A stretch of 64,000 bases of DNA from Chryseobacterium aureum (GCF_003971235.1 NZ_CP034661.1:4588001-4652000); one strand, 5' to 3'. Shown: positions 34,848 to 44,017, counted from the stretch's first letter. A program made the numbers and translations. The notes: generated by a model not told the origin, from the sequence alone.

Positions 34848-36119
34848 ATGAATATAGAACAGTTTTATCCTTTATTTCTGCAGGCGGCAAAAGTAACCAT
34901 AGACAGCAGAAAAATAGCAGAGAATGATATTTTCTTTGCCTTTTCCGGTGAGAATTTCAATGCCGCTACCTTAGCAGAAAAAGCCATTGATGAGGGAGCT
35001 TTGGCTGTAATTGTTGAACTTCCGGAATTTGAAAACAGAGATAAAAATATTTTCTATGTTCCGTCTACCCTTGAGTTTCTGCAGCAGCTGTCTCTCTATC
35101 ACAGAAGTAAGCTGACGATTCCGTTTATAGGACTTACGGGAAGTAATGGGAAGACCACTACAAAGGAGCTGATTCATGCTGTTCTTTCAGAAAAATTTAA
35201 TGTTCAGTATACCTCTGGAAATCTGAATAATCATATCGGAGTTCCTTTAACCATCCTTTCCATCAAACCGGAACATGAAATAGCGGTGATTGAAATGGGA
35301 GCAAACCATCAGAAAGAAATAGAATTTCTGTGTACCATTTCCCAGCCTGATTTTGGGTATATTACCAATTTTGGAAAAGCTCATTTAGAAGGCTTCGGAG
35401 GATTTGAAGGTGTGATTAAAGGAAAGTCTGAACTTTATACTTACCTTAAAGATAATCACAGAACGATTGTCGTTAACGAAAACGATCCTATTCAGATTGA
35501 AAAAACTGAAAATTATTCACCGAAGATTACTTTTGGGAAAGATTCATCAGATTATAATTTTGAATCTTTTTCAGAAGAACATTTTGTGGGGCTGACTTAT
35601 CAGGGAATAAAAGCGGTATCCAAATTGACAGGAGAGTATAACTTCACAAATCTTTGTGCAGCCGCAAGCCTTGGGCTGCATTTCGGAATCAGTTTTGAAA
35701 AAATAAAACATGCGCTGGAAAGGTATACTCCTACCAACATGAGATCTCAGGTTGTGAAAAAAGAGGGGAGGACCCTGGTGCTGGATACTTATAATGCCAA
35801 CCCAAGTTCTATGACGGCTTCATTAAACAATTTTATCAGTTTTGAAGGCAGTAAAACCATTATTATCGGGGATATGCTGGAATTGGGTGATGAAAGCGAA
35901 AAAGAGCATCAGAATATCTTAAAACTTGCTCAGGATCTTCATTTTAATGAGATTATTACTGTGGGAAAACATTTCAAAGCAGTTAATTCTTCAGATCTTG
36001 CCTTTGAAAATACAGCAGAATTAACAGAATACTTAAAACAGAATAACATTCAATCCGAAAACATATTGTTGAAGGGATCCCGAGGAATTGCTCTGGAGAA
36101 GCTGATCGATTTTATTTAG
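34848..36119 (+). CDS. murF: UDP-N-acetylmuramoyl-tripeptide--D-alanyl-D-alanine ligase
   Basis: 423 residues. It adds D-Ala-D-Ala to the UDP-MurNAc-tripeptide, the last cytoplasmic step of the peptidoglycan precursor. The ATP site is FIGLTGSNGKTTTKEL (about residues 93-107). EMGANHQKEIEFL, YITNFGKAHLEGF and VLDTYNANPSSM are the MurF signatures. The start at 34848 gives the usual short N-terminal domain (MNIEQFYPLFLQAAKVTIDS, where DSR binds uridine). It is transcribed after gldJ but separated by a strong terminator. Confidence 0.96.
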   Translation: MNIEQFYPLFLQAAKVTIDSRKIAENDIFFAFSGENFNAATLAEKAIDEGALAVIVELPEFENRDKNIFYVPSTLEFLQQLSLYHRSKLTIPFIGLTGSNGKTTTKELIHAVLSEKFNVQYTSGNLNNHIGVPLTILSIKPEHEIAVIEMGANHQKEIEFLCTISQPDFGYITNFGKAHLEGFGGFEGVIKGKSELYTYLKDNHRTIVVNENDPIQIEKTENYSPKITFGKDSSDYNFESFSEEHFVGLTYQGIKAVSKLTGEYNFTNLCAAASLGLHFGISFEKIKHALERYTPTNMRSQVVKKEGRTLVLDTYNANPSSMTASLNNFISFEGSKTIIIGDMLELGDESEKEHQNILKLAQDLHFNEIITVGKHFKAVNSSDLAFENTAELTEYLKQNNIQSENILLKGSRGIALEKLIDFI

Positions 36120-36123
36120 AGTA

Positions 36124-36221
36124 AGGAAGCTGGGGGCTGGGAGAGGGAAGTTGCTAATGACAATCGAATAAAGTAAATTGCCGGATGGTAACTTCCAGCT
36201 TCACTCTTCCATCTTCCTGGC
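36124..36221. repeat. Family C repeat, paired arms
   Basis: The left arm (36124-36153, GGAAGCTGGGGGCTGGGAG onward) and right arm (36188-36221, AACTTCCAGCTTCACTCTTC onward) are imperfect reverse complements, with a 34-base centre. They sit between convergent murF and NUDIX genes and may double as a weak bidirectional terminator. Confidence 0.6.
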
Positions 36222-36228
36222 TTATCAC

Positions 36229-36837
36229 TTATTTCTTCAAATCCCAGAATTCTTTTACGATCAGTTTGATATTTTTAAAAGTACTCGGAAAAACTTCATC
36301 CTCTATTTCAGAGGTTGTTTTCCAGGCTACTTCCGTAATGCCTTCTTCTATTTGTGGTTTGGATGTGTCTTCGCCGTCAAAATTCATTTCAAACCAATGC
36401 GTACATTTTAATACTTTATCACCATTTCTTTCAATATAAATATGGTAAGTAGTATTGATGAATTTCACAAGCTCTACATCACTAAGCCCTGTTTCTTCTT
36501 CTATTTCTCTTACAGCAGATTCTTCTCTGGATTCACCCTTTTCCATCTTTCCTTTGGGAAGATCCCATTTACCAAGTCTTCTGATAAAAAGAATTTTACC
36601 CTCAGGATTATTTACCAGTCCTCCTGCCGCTTCTATAATTCTGAAAAGCTTTTGAAACTCCTGCCAGATCTCATCCAGATTTTCTCCGTACACGTTGAGT
36701 TCCTGTACAGAAGTATTCTCCAGAAGATCCAATGCTATTTCTAAAGTCGTGAAGCTTTCATACCTAAGTTCTTTTTCAAGATTTTCAGGATGTTTAGACA
36801 CTAATAGCTTTTTTTCGTTCACAAAAACTTTATACAT
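36229..36837 (-). CDS. NUDIX hydrolase
   Basis: 202 residues. The NUDIX box GxxxxxExxxxREUxEExGU is visible as KMEKGESREESAVREIEEET followed by GL, at about residues 98-119, after LFIRRLGKWDLPKG. The family cleaves nucleoside diphosphates linked to another moiety. An extra N-terminal domain of about 70 residues (MYKVFVNEKKLLVSKHPEN) is unrelated to the catalytic part and conserved in flavobacterial homologues as far as I recall. CTHWFEMNFDGED is the usual strand after the box. The substrate is unknown. Confidence 0.88.
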   Translation of the reverse strand: MYKVFVNEKKLLVSKHPENLEKELRYESFTTLEIALDLLENTSVQELNVYGENLDEIWQEFQKLFRIIEAAGGLVNNPEGKILFIRRLGKWDLPKGKMEKGESREESAVREIEEETGLSDVELVKFINTTYHIYIERNGDKVLKCTHWFEMNFDGEDTSKPQIEEGITEVAWKTTSEIEDEVFPSTFKNIKLIVKEFWDLKK

Positions 36838-37320
36838 CTTATATATTTAGATTTTTTAGCATTGATTATCAGTGATTTGTTGCTTTTTTGAAACAATAAA
36901 AAACAATCTTTTTACTATTTTTGGCTACAATCACTCACAAATATATAAAATTGTCATAAAACCCAACCATTAAACGGAGGCTTATTTTATGTATTGCTTT
37001 TGTAGTGACGTGATAAATTTGCTATGTGAGATCCCTTTACTCTATTTTAAAGAGGACTGGTCGGAGATTGCTTATAAAAGCTTTTACTGAAAGAATTCCA
37101 GAATGTAAGATTCTATTTTAAAAAGTATTCTTCAGCAGGGGCTTTGTAGATTTTTTTATAATTTTGTTATGCAATACGGGGAGGTGTGCTGTATTTGTTC
37201 CGGTTCCCGGAGGTAAAATTATTTCAGTGTTTTATATGCTGGAGATTAGGGGGATCAGAAAATTATGCGGTAAATAAAATATTGGCTATCCGTTTGAAGT
37301 ATTTATGTACAAAAACTTTA
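36838..37320. other. Intergenic region without a recognisable gene
   Basis: About 480 bases between the divergent NUDIX and SRPBCC genes, the longest empty stretch in the window. The best small frame is 33 codons from 36989 (MYCFCSDVINLLCE) and has no support. A 17-base word, ACAAAAACTTTATACAT, occurs both at the NUDIX start (about 36820-36836) and at about 37310-37326, marking both ends of the gap. Confidence 0.6.
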
Positions 37321-37328
37321 TACATTTG
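37321..37328 (+). promoter_or_regulatory. Candidate -7 box of the SRPBCC gene
   Basis: TACATTTG matches TAnnTTTG, 34 bp upstream of the ATG. The nearest upstream TTG is at a non-standard spacing of 24 bp. Confidence 0.5.
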
Positions 37329-37362
37329 TAAGAGTTAAGAATTTAATTATAAAAAATAAGAA

Positions 37363-37752
37363 ATGAATTTAGAAGGACGAAAGATTATTGTCAATAAATC
37401 ATCTAAAGAGCTTAGCGAGCTGTTAAAATCTCCTGAAAATTATAAGGATTTTATGCCGGATGGGCTTCAGAAGTTTGAAACCAGAGATAACGGATTTAAA
37501 TTCGGATTACAGGGAATGCCGGAAATTGCTTTAAAGATAGACGAGGTAGATGACCAGAAAGCCGTTTTAAAATCTGCAAGCTCTAGTTTAGATTTTTCAT
37601 TAACGGCAACTTTAAATCCAATTAATGATAACCAGACTGAAGTTCAGATGTTGTTTGAAGGGAAATTCAACCCGTTCATCAAAATGATGGTAGAAAAGCC
37701 GTTACAGAACTTTATCAATACGCTTACCGATAAAATCGAAGCTTATAAATAA
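37363..37752 (+). CDS. SRPBCC (START-like) family protein
   Basis: 129 residues. MNLEGRKIIVNKSSKELSEL followed by LKSPENYKDFMPD and the closing NPFIKMMVEKPLQNFINTLTD fit the polyketide-cyclase/START-like helix-grip fold (SRPBCC). This fold typically binds a hydrophobic ligand in a deep cavity, closed by the long C-terminal helix. It is cytoplasmic and small, with no partner gene. Flavobacteria usually carry one such gene annotated only as orotate-neighbour or SRPBCC; its ligand is unknown. Confidence 0.75.
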   Translation: MNLEGRKIIVNKSSKELSELLKSPENYKDFMPDGLQKFETRDNGFKFGLQGMPEIALKIDEVDDQKAVLKSASSSLDFSLTATLNPINDNQTEVQMLFEGKFNPFIKMMVEKPLQNFINTLTDKIEAYK

Positions 37753-37756
37753 CAAA

Positions 37757-37784
37757 GAAGACCTTCAAAATGAAGGTCTTTTAT
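37757..37784. terminator. Bidirectional terminator
   Basis: AAGAAGACCTTCA and TGAAGGTCTTTT around a three-base loop. It lies between the convergent SRPBCC and anmK genes. Confidence 0.85.
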
Positions 37785-37799
37785 TTTATCTCTATGTTT

Positions 37800-38843
37800 T
37801 TATGCGATGACGCCGGAGCAGTGATTATGGGTGCTTCCCGTTGCAGAAGCCAGCACATTGATCTCATTATTCATTCTGAGAACCCCCATGAAAGCGAAAA
37901 TCAGCGCTTCTTTATAATTGATGATTTCTTTTTCAGGAATAATAACCTCAGAGACTGTCTTTGCCCTAATTTTTTCAATTAAAAAAGTATTGTAAGCACC
38001 TCCTCCGGTAACAAGAATATCCTTTATAGTATACTGATTGATCACATTGGCAATCTGCTGGGCAGTGTGTTCTGTAAAAGTAGCAAGAGCATCCAGAGGA
38101 TCACTATTTTCAAGAGCCGGAAAGATATGCTCATTACACCATTCTATCCCTAAAGATTTCGGATGTGCATATTGGTAGAAATCCAAAGCATTCAGTTGAT
38201 TCAGCAACGTTCCGTTTATTTTTCCCTTTTCCGCAAGTTCGCCATTTTCATCAAAGGTTTTATGAAGCTTTTGGGCTAAATAATTCAGAACAATATTTAC
38301 CGGAGCGATATCGAAAGCAATTCTTTTTCCGCCTGACTGTAAAGAAATATTAGAAAATCCGCCAAGGTTCAGACAGGCGCTGTACTGTGAAAAAAGCAAC
38401 TCATCACCTATCGGGACCAATGGTGCCCCATTTCCGTTCATCAGGACATCCTGACTTCTGAAATCATAGATGACAGGCAATCCGGTTTTCAATTTAATGG
38501 CTCTGCCGTCACCAATCTGAAGGGTAAATTTTTTCTTTGGCTGATGAAAAACGGTGTGTCCATGAGATGCAATCAGACTGATATTTTCAAGCTGATGCTG
38601 ATTGATAAATTCCTTAACCTGCTGTCCCAGGTAAAAACCGTAATCGGAATGCAGTGCCAGTAAATCTTCAGCAGAAAGGTGGATAGAATTTCTGAGCCTG
38701 TTTTCCCAATCTTCAGAATAGGGAAGGGTCTCAGCTTTCAGGATGGTAAAGTTCCATTTATCCTGCTTTTCAAATGCAGCAAGACAGATATCCAAACCGT
38801 CCAGACTTGTCCCGGACATCAATCCAATAGCCAGCGCTTTCAT
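37800..38843 (-). CDS. anmK: Anhydro-N-acetylmuramic acid kinase
   Basis: 347 residues. It phosphorylates and opens 1,6-anhydro-MurNAc released during peptidoglycan turnover, giving MurNAc-6-phosphate. The phosphate-binding start IGLMSGTSLDGLDICLAAFE, the loop LIASHGHTVFHQP, the active-site segment VIYDFRSQDVLMNGNGAPLVP and the late LVTGGGAYNTFLIEKI are all family signatures. Length is normal. It follows lptC by 11 bp, making an operon of outer membrane protein, lptC and anmK. Confidence 0.95.
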   Translation of the reverse strand: MKALAIGLMSGTSLDGLDICLAAFEKQDKWNFTILKAETLPYSEDWENRLRNSIHLSAEDLLALHSDYGFYLGQQVKEFINQHQLENISLIASHGHTVFHQPKKKFTLQIGDGRAIKLKTGLPVIYDFRSQDVLMNGNGAPLVPIGDELLFSQYSACLNLGGFSNISLQSGGKRIAFDIAPVNIVLNYLAQKLHKTFDENGELAEKGKINGTLLNQLNALDFYQYAHPKSLGIEWCNEHIFPALENSDPLDALATFTEHTAQQIANVINQYTIKDILVTGGGAYNTFLIEKIRAKTVSEVIIPEKEIINYKEALIFAFMGVLRMNNEINVLASATGSTHNHCSGVIA

Positions 38844-38854
38844 TATTCCTGAAA

Positions 38855-39445
38855 TTATTTTTTATTCTCAGAAATTCTTTTCGAACTGAAATCTCCTGAG
38901 TTGTTATAAAAGGTATATTCTGAAAAATCGTCTTTTGCCGTCATTCCGTTAGCGCCTACCAAAGTAGAGCCGTCTTCCATGGTGACGTATACTGTATCTT
39001 TAGTATAGATTCTGTTCTTTTTCTGATCCCAGTAAATACTCTGCATGGCAAACCTCTGTCCTTCATTGGTTTTTATTCTTACATCACCTTTGGCTTCATA
39101 GAATTTTTTATATTCAAAAATACGGGCGTATTTGGCCGTAATCCTTCCCGGAACTTTAGGTTTCTTTTTATCAAAAAACTCAATGTCTATTCCTTTTCTG
39201 GCCACCACATAAGGGCTGTCGATCAGCTCATATTTTTCTATGATGGGAGCTTTGGCTTTTAAAGTGACAAAGCCGGAGTCACGCTGTATAATATTCGCGT
39301 TGTTGATGATCTGTGAAGGGAAATTCTTGCTTTGGCTGCCATTTCTTTTGGTAAGATCCTCCTCACAGGATGTCAATATAAAAAATATAGCACAACTAAA
39401 AAGGCATGCTATATTTTTATATGATATTTTTTCTGAAAAATTCAT
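38855..39445 (-). CDS. lptC: LPS export periplasmic protein LptC
   Basis: 196 residues from the ATG at 39445 (MNFSEKISYKNIACLFSCAI). A 22-codon longer frame is rejected because it overlaps the upstream gene by more than 60 bp. The N-terminal hydrophobic segment ends FFILTSCEED, which looks like a lipobox and may make it a lipoprotein in this phylum. The rest is the beta-jellyroll of LptC/YrbK (for example GRITAKYARIFEYKKFYEAKGD and DGSTLVGANGMTAKDDFSEY). It carries LPS from LptBFG toward LptA/D. It starts 1 bp after the stop of the outer membrane protein gene. Confidence 0.85.
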   Translation of the reverse strand: MNFSEKISYKNIACLFSCAIFFILTSCEEDLTKRNGSQSKNFPSQIINNANIIQRDSGFVTLKAKAPIIEKYELIDSPYVVARKGIDIEFFDKKKPKVPGRITAKYARIFEYKKFYEAKGDVRIKTNEGQRFAMQSIYWDQKKNRIYTKDTVYVTMEDGSTLVGANGMTAKDDFSEYTFYNNSGDFSSKRISENKK

Positions 39446-39446
39446 T

Positions 39447-40760
39447 CTAGTTATAAAGAGTCTTTCTGAACCACTTATCAGCAAAATTAAAGCCGATTTT
39501 AAGATTAACAAAGTTCTGGTTGATCAGGTTGTTTTGAAGGGTTCCTCTTTTTCCAACTTCCAGTCCTATTTCAAGACCACTCATTCTGGTAATACTGCTG
39601 TTTTTGAACGGAAGCATCACACCGGCAGAAATACCGAATTTATTGATGCTTGTTCCTTCCAGCTTAAGGTTTCCTCTTTCATAGAAAGCTCCGTATCTGT
39701 AAACTACCCTTGAGAAGTAGTTTCTGAAGTTGTTATAATTGGGAAGGTACCATCCACCGGCAGAAATCCTGTAAGTATCCTGGAAATCAAAAGTTTTACC
39801 AAAATAAGAGATATCTTCTCCTTTTTTATAGTCTACCTGTCCGGAGAAGAACCAGTGGTTTTCACTTCCGTATCCAACCCCTACGGATGCCTGGAACGGA
39901 AGAAGATTTTTAGATTTTGTTTGCTGCTGATCTATGATGGTTTCTGATCCGTCAACTTTAGTAGTTTGCTGGGCATCAGAATATCTGTAGGTACTGTTGA
40001 TATACTCGGTAGTCATATTACTGGTATTACCAAAAGTAGCCGTAGCACCTACGGTGAATTTCTTGTCAGTACGTGTATTTAAAGTCTGGTAGCTGGTACC
40101 AAGCGTAAAATTAAAGTTTCTGATTCTGTTCTTCGTCTGGTAACCGTTTACATATTCATTATTGTAACTGCCGGTAGCCGCATTATAAGCACGGAATTCA
40201 TTAAGATCACTAAGATCACCAAAATAAAGGTTAGCTCTTGCCCCCACAGAAAGTTCCTGGTTAATTTTATAGGAAAGTGCTACCTGTGCTGTGTTCAAAG
40301 TTCCGCTTCCTTTAAAGTTATTTCTGTAAAGAGGGGTTTTGTCATCAGCAAGCTGTTCGGTTACGATATCGTAGCTTTTAGAACTGTAGGGCTGATAAGA
40401 GATTCCCATTTTTACTTTAGAAGATAACGGAAAAGCTAATGAAATACTGGAAAGATACGTAGAATGCTTTGTAGATTTCATATCGTTATAGTTCGATTTG
40501 AAATAATTGTTTTCATTGGTAGCTTCCAGCCTGATACTTGTAAGTTCAAAGTTGGCGTTATTTGCCGGGTTGGCAAAATTGAAACTACTGGTAAAATCAC
40601 TAATAAAAGCAGTGGATATACCTCCCATAGAAGTAGTCTCGATCGTATTATCATATTTCACATCCCCAATTCCATAAGTTGCATAAGGAGAGTTGCTTAG
40701 ACTCTGTGCATTAAGAAAATATCCAACTGATATGAATGATACTACAAAGATTTTTTTCAT
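39447..40760 (-). CDS. Outer membrane beta-barrel protein (FadL/PorV-like)
   Basis: 437 residues with a signal peptide (MKKIFVVSFISVGYFLNAQ). PYATYGIGDVKYDNTIETTS and MGGISTAFISDF resemble the start of FadL/PorV-like barrels, and the remainder is alternating strands with aromatic ends up to NLKIGFNFADKWFRKTLYN. The last residue Asn after aromatic-rich strands fits an outer membrane barrel. The operon with lptC and anmK suggests an envelope role. Its substrate is unknown; I do not recognise a specific orthologue. Confidence 0.75.
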   Translation of the reverse strand: MKKIFVVSFISVGYFLNAQSLSNSPYATYGIGDVKYDNTIETTSMGGISTAFISDFTSSFNFANPANNANFELTSIRLEATNENNYFKSNYNDMKSTKHSTYLSSISLAFPLSSKVKMGISYQPYSSKSYDIVTEQLADDKTPLYRNNFKGSGTLNTAQVALSYKINQELSVGARANLYFGDLSDLNEFRAYNAATGSYNNEYVNGYQTKNRIRNFNFTLGTSYQTLNTRTDKKFTVGATATFGNTSNMTTEYINSTYRYSDAQQTTKVDGSETIIDQQQTKSKNLLPFQASVGVGYGSENHWFFSGQVDYKKGEDISYFGKTFDFQDTYRISAGGWYLPNYNNFRNYFSRVVYRYGAFYERGNLKLEGTSINKFGISAGVMLPFKNSSITRMSGLEIGLEVGKRGTLQNNLINQNFVNLKIGFNFADKWFRKTLYN

Positions 40761-40901
40761 TCTTTATTTTTAAAACAATGCGCAAATATCTTAAATATTA
40801 ATGAATTGTAAAAATTATATGGGGTTAAAGTTTGTTAAGGGCTTTTCTTGGTAAGAAAAATGCAAATTTTCTGTTGTAAAAATATCAATTCCGTTGTACA
40901 A

Positions 40902-40930
40902 AAAAGACTGTCCTTTGATGAACAGTCTTA
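40902..40930 (-). terminator. Terminator of the aldehyde dehydrogenase gene
   Basis: AAGACTGT and ACAGTCTT with a loop of about ten bases. The minus-strand RNA continues into a U-run. It starts 27 bp beyond the stop codon. Confidence 0.75.
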
Positions 40931-40956
40931 GTCTTACAGGAAGTATATGCTGACAT

Positions 40957-42276
40957 TTATTTCACCTGAAGAACAGAACGGCTGTGGCTAAAACACTCGA
41001 AGCTGAATTTTCCGTGATATTTTCCCATTCCGGAAGTTCCTACGCCTCCAAAAGGTAAATAATGTGATCCTACGTGAATAATAGTACTGTTGATTTCTGC
41101 ATCACCGCTGGTAGTATGGTCTAAAACATAATCTGCAAACTTCTGGTCTTCTGAAAATACATAAAGAGCCAAAGGCTTTGGACGGCTGTTAATCTCTTCC
41201 AGCGCTTCTTCAATATCAGTATACGTCATAATGGGAAGAATAGGTCCGAAGATCTCCTGCTGCATCACCTGATCATCCCAGCTAATATCATCCATTACAG
41301 TAGCTTCAAAATGGCGTGTTTCAAGATCATAATTCCCACCGTAGATTACTTTTTCCGGGGCTGCTTCCAGATAACCTGCAAGATGTCTGATCTGATTCTG
41401 GCTAACAATTTTTCCTATTTTCCCAAGAGAATTCCCTTCATAGGTACTGTCCAGGTTAGCTTTGAATTTTTCAATAAATGCCTCTTTCACAGACTCATGG
41501 ATATAAATATAGTCCGGAGCCACACAGGTTTGTCCGCAGTTGATCCATTTTCCATAAGAGATTCTCGCCACTGCTTTATCCAGATCCGCATCTTTATGAA
41601 CAATGGTAGGAGACTTGCCTCCAAGTTCAAGGGTCACCGGAATTAACTGTTCAGCAGCGGCTTTCATAACGATTTTTCCCACATTCGGACTTCCTGTGAA
41701 GAAAATGTAATCAAAAGGCAGGCTTAATAATAGGGTATTCTCTTCAATACCCCCCTGAATAACCGCTACATAAGATTCATCAAAAGAGGCTTTTACAATA
41801 TCTTCAAGAACCTGCGCCACATGGGGTGTATTTTCAGAAGGTTTTATGATGGCTGTATTTCCGGAAATCAAAGCTCCGATAAGCGGGCTGAATGTCAGCT
41901 GAACAGGATAATTGAAAGGGCCTATAATATAAGTAACCCCGTAAGGCTGATAGGTTATTTTACTTTCAACCTCAGCTCCAGTGGGATGCGGTTTTGAAAG
42001 AGCGGGAGTAGGTTTTATCCATTCATCAATATTTTCCAGCATATCATCAAGTTCGCTGATCACAATCTGAATTTCTACATATTCCGCCTCTTTTCTGCTT
42101 TTCCCTAAATCGGTAGCCAAAGCCTCGCAAAGAGCATCCGTATGCTGTAAAAAAACTTCGCGGAATTTTCTTAACTGCGCTTTTCGGAATTCAATATCTT
42201 TTGTCTGATTGGTTTTGAAAAAGGCTTTCTGCTGTTGAAAGATGCCCTTAATTTTTTGTTCCAGGTCTTTATCCAT
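40957..42276 (-). CDS. Aldehyde dehydrogenase family protein
   Basis: 439 residues, somewhat shorter than the 480-500 of typical aldehyde dehydrogenases and like the class 3/CoxD group (ALDH3-like), which lack the N-terminal extension. The active-site Glu is in TLELGGKSPTIVH, the catalytic Cys in WINCGQTCVAPDYIYIH, the NAD-loop in FTGSPNVGKIVMKAA. HYLPFGGVGTSGMGKYHGKF closes the domain. It oxidises long-chain or aromatic aldehydes to acids with NAD(P). It is a single-gene unit. Confidence 0.92.
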   Translation of the reverse strand: MDKDLEQKIKGIFQQQKAFFKTNQTKDIEFRKAQLRKFREVFLQHTDALCEALATDLGKSRKEAEYVEIQIVISELDDMLENIDEWIKPTPALSKPHPTGAEVESKITYQPYGVTYIIGPFNYPVQLTFSPLIGALISGNTAIIKPSENTPHVAQVLEDIVKASFDESYVAVIQGGIEENTLLLSLPFDYIFFTGSPNVGKIVMKAAAEQLIPVTLELGGKSPTIVHKDADLDKAVARISYGKWINCGQTCVAPDYIYIHESVKEAFIEKFKANLDSTYEGNSLGKIGKIVSQNQIRHLAGYLEAAPEKVIYGGNYDLETRHFEATVMDDISWDDQVMQQEIFGPILPIMTYTDIEEALEEINSRPKPLALYVFSEDQKFADYVLDHTTSGDAEINSTIIHVGSHYLPFGGVGTSGMGKYHGKFSFECFSHSRSVLQVK

Positions 42277-42625
42277 TGGTTTGCAATTTTAATATTTGAA
42301 ATTGGTGTGAAACGGTAATGAATTTACGAAAATTTTCACTAGGTAAATTTATTGTATAAAATTAAATTTTACACAATTTAATTTTAGATTTTATTCTAAT
42401 TCTATTATTGATGTTTCCTATAATATGGCAGGTATGAATTTGTTTTTAAACTTTTATTTTGAACCATTAAGAATGTGTGAAGGTTTTAAGAGCATTAAAA
42501 TAAGCTTCGCTTTAAGCTTAAAAATGAGAACTATTTATATAAGTTTAAACAACATTCAAAATGTAAGATCTATAATTTTATCCATTTTAAGCCGACTTAA
42601 TTTTATGAATTGAAATAAGATTTTT
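42277..42625. other. Intergenic region without a recognisable gene
   Basis: About 350 AT-rich bases between the divergent aldehyde dehydrogenase and DNA polymerase delta prime genes. A small inverted repeat AAGCTTCGCTTTAAGCTT is present near 42503. No RNA gene or coding frame is supported. Confidence 0.45.
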
Positions 42626-42633
42626 TATCTTTG
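42626..42633 (+). promoter_or_regulatory. -7 box directly before the delta prime gene
   Basis: TATCTTTG matches TAnnTTTG and lies only four bases before the ATG at 42638. Transcription would begin at or near the start codon, predicting a leaderless mRNA. A TTG at the proper -33 spacing is not seen. Confidence 0.5.
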
Positions 42634-42637
42634 AAAC

Positions 42638-43756
42638 ATGAATTGGGAGAATATCGCCGGACATACAAATCTGAAAAAACTTCTTAGGGAAAGCATTGCC
42701 GAAAACAGGGTGAGCCATGCCCAGCTTTTTGTAGGAAAAGAGGGATACGGAACACTGCCTGTGGTTCTGGCATATGCCAGAGAGATTCTAAGCCGGGAAA
42801 ACGAACACGCGGCAGCAAAAGTAGAGCATCTCAATCACCTGGATCTGCATTTCAGTTTCCCTGTTTTTACGGATAATAAAAATTCATTAAGTAAGAATAA
42901 ATTTGATGAGTTCAGAGAAATGATTTTAGCTTCACCTTATGCAAGCTATGATGACTGGACAGCGTTTTTAGAGTCAGAAAATAAGCAGTTATTTATTTCT
43001 GCTGATGAGATTGACGATCAGAACCAGAAATTTTCTTTAAAAAGCTATGAAGGCGGAACCAAAATCCTGATTGTCTGGAGAGCGGATAAAATGAATACCG
43101 CTGCTTCAAACAAATTTTTAAAATTTTTGGAAGAACCGCCGGCAAAAACAATCATTCTTTTAACAGCAGAAAGCACCAATGATATTCTTCCTACCATTCT
43201 TTCCAGAACACAGATTGTAGAGATCCCGAGAATCCATGATGAAGACATTGAAAACCATCTCAAAAGGAATTTTTCTGTATCAGAAGAGAAAGCAAAGGAA
43301 GTCGTTCACGAAGCGCAGGGAGACCTTAACCAAGCCATAAAACTCTTGAGTTCCGGGGACAAAAGCAACGAATTTGAAAAGCTTTTTGTACAATGGGTGA
43401 GGGATGCCTTTATGGTGAAAAAGAAACCGGAATACCTCAGAAGCATTATTGTCTGGGCAAGGGAAATTGCCGGATGGAACAGGGAAAAGCAAAAAAACTT
43501 CCTGAACTATTGCTCTGAAATTTTCAGACTTGCATTGCTTCAGAATTATCAGTCCGAAAATCTGGTCTACAAAAAGATTGATGCCAACGGATTCAATTGG
43601 GCGGGATTTTCCAAATTCATCAGTGGAGCTAATATTGAGAGCATTCTGGAAGAAATCAATACGGCTGATCTTCACCTTACCAGAAACGGAAACCCCAAAA
43701 TTGTCTGGACCGATCTGGGCATAAAATTATCAAGATACATCCACAAAAGTGCATAA
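42638..43756 (+). CDS. holB: DNA polymerase III subunit delta prime
   Basis: 372 residues. It begins MNWENIAGHTNLKKLLRESI and RVSHAQLFVGKEGYGTLPVV, the typical start of delta prime, with a degenerate P-loop (GKEGYGT) that lacks the GKT/S needed to bind ATP. SADEIDDQNQKFSLKSYEGG, ILIVWRADKMNTAASNKFLK and FLEEPPAKTIILLTAES match the sensor and SRC-like region of clamp-loader subunits, although the Arg finger region is not certain. It assembles with delta and gamma/tau to load the sliding clamp. It is a single-gene unit. Confidence 0.9.
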   Translation: MNWENIAGHTNLKKLLRESIAENRVSHAQLFVGKEGYGTLPVVLAYAREILSRENEHAAAKVEHLNHLDLHFSFPVFTDNKNSLSKNKFDEFREMILASPYASYDDWTAFLESENKQLFISADEIDDQNQKFSLKSYEGGTKILIVWRADKMNTAASNKFLKFLEEPPAKTIILLTAESTNDILPTILSRTQIVEIPRIHDEDIENHLKRNFSVSEEKAKEVVHEAQGDLNQAIKLLSSGDKSNEFEKLFVQWVRDAFMVKKKPEYLRSIIVWAREIAGWNREKQKNFLNYCSEIFRLALLQNYQSENLVYKKIDANGFNWAGFSKFISGANIESILEEINTADLHLTRNGNPKIVWTDLGIKLSRYIHKSA

Positions 43757-43759
43757 AAT

Positions 43760-43790
43760 AAACTCCGGTTACAGCCGGAGTTGTTCTTTT
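43760..43790 (+). terminator. Terminator of holB
   Basis: AACTCCGG and CCGGAGTT flank a short loop and are followed by a T-rich tract, immediately beyond the stop codon. Confidence 0.8.
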
Positions 43791-44017
43791 TTACCATCAC
43801 CAGGTTATCATATTGTGTCTGCTTTTGCTCTTTTTTTATGTATGCCTTAATTGTAAAATGATCTGAATCTAAGATCTTATCCTAGAAATTTTCCCCAAAT
43901 ATTAAATGAATATGAACTTTCAGTATGGGAAATTCTATTATAAACAGCCTTTCCTGAGCTTTCAGCATCTATTATAGAAAACGTCTTTTCTTTACGATAA
44001 ATTAAATCTATATTAAA

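Noticed and set aside
34643..34927. A 94-codon plus-strand frame across the gldJ end and murF start
   Set aside because: It overlaps the end of gldJ, a terminator and the murF start; out of frame with both and without a domain.
36989..37090. A 33-codon ATG frame (MYCFCSDV) in the 500-bp gap
   Set aside because: Too short, no promoter, no family pattern and untypical residue use; not supported.
42277..42637. A tRNA or small RNA in the gap before holB
   Set aside because: No cloverleaf and no terminator hairpin of useful strength; only a short inverted repeat around AAGCTT.
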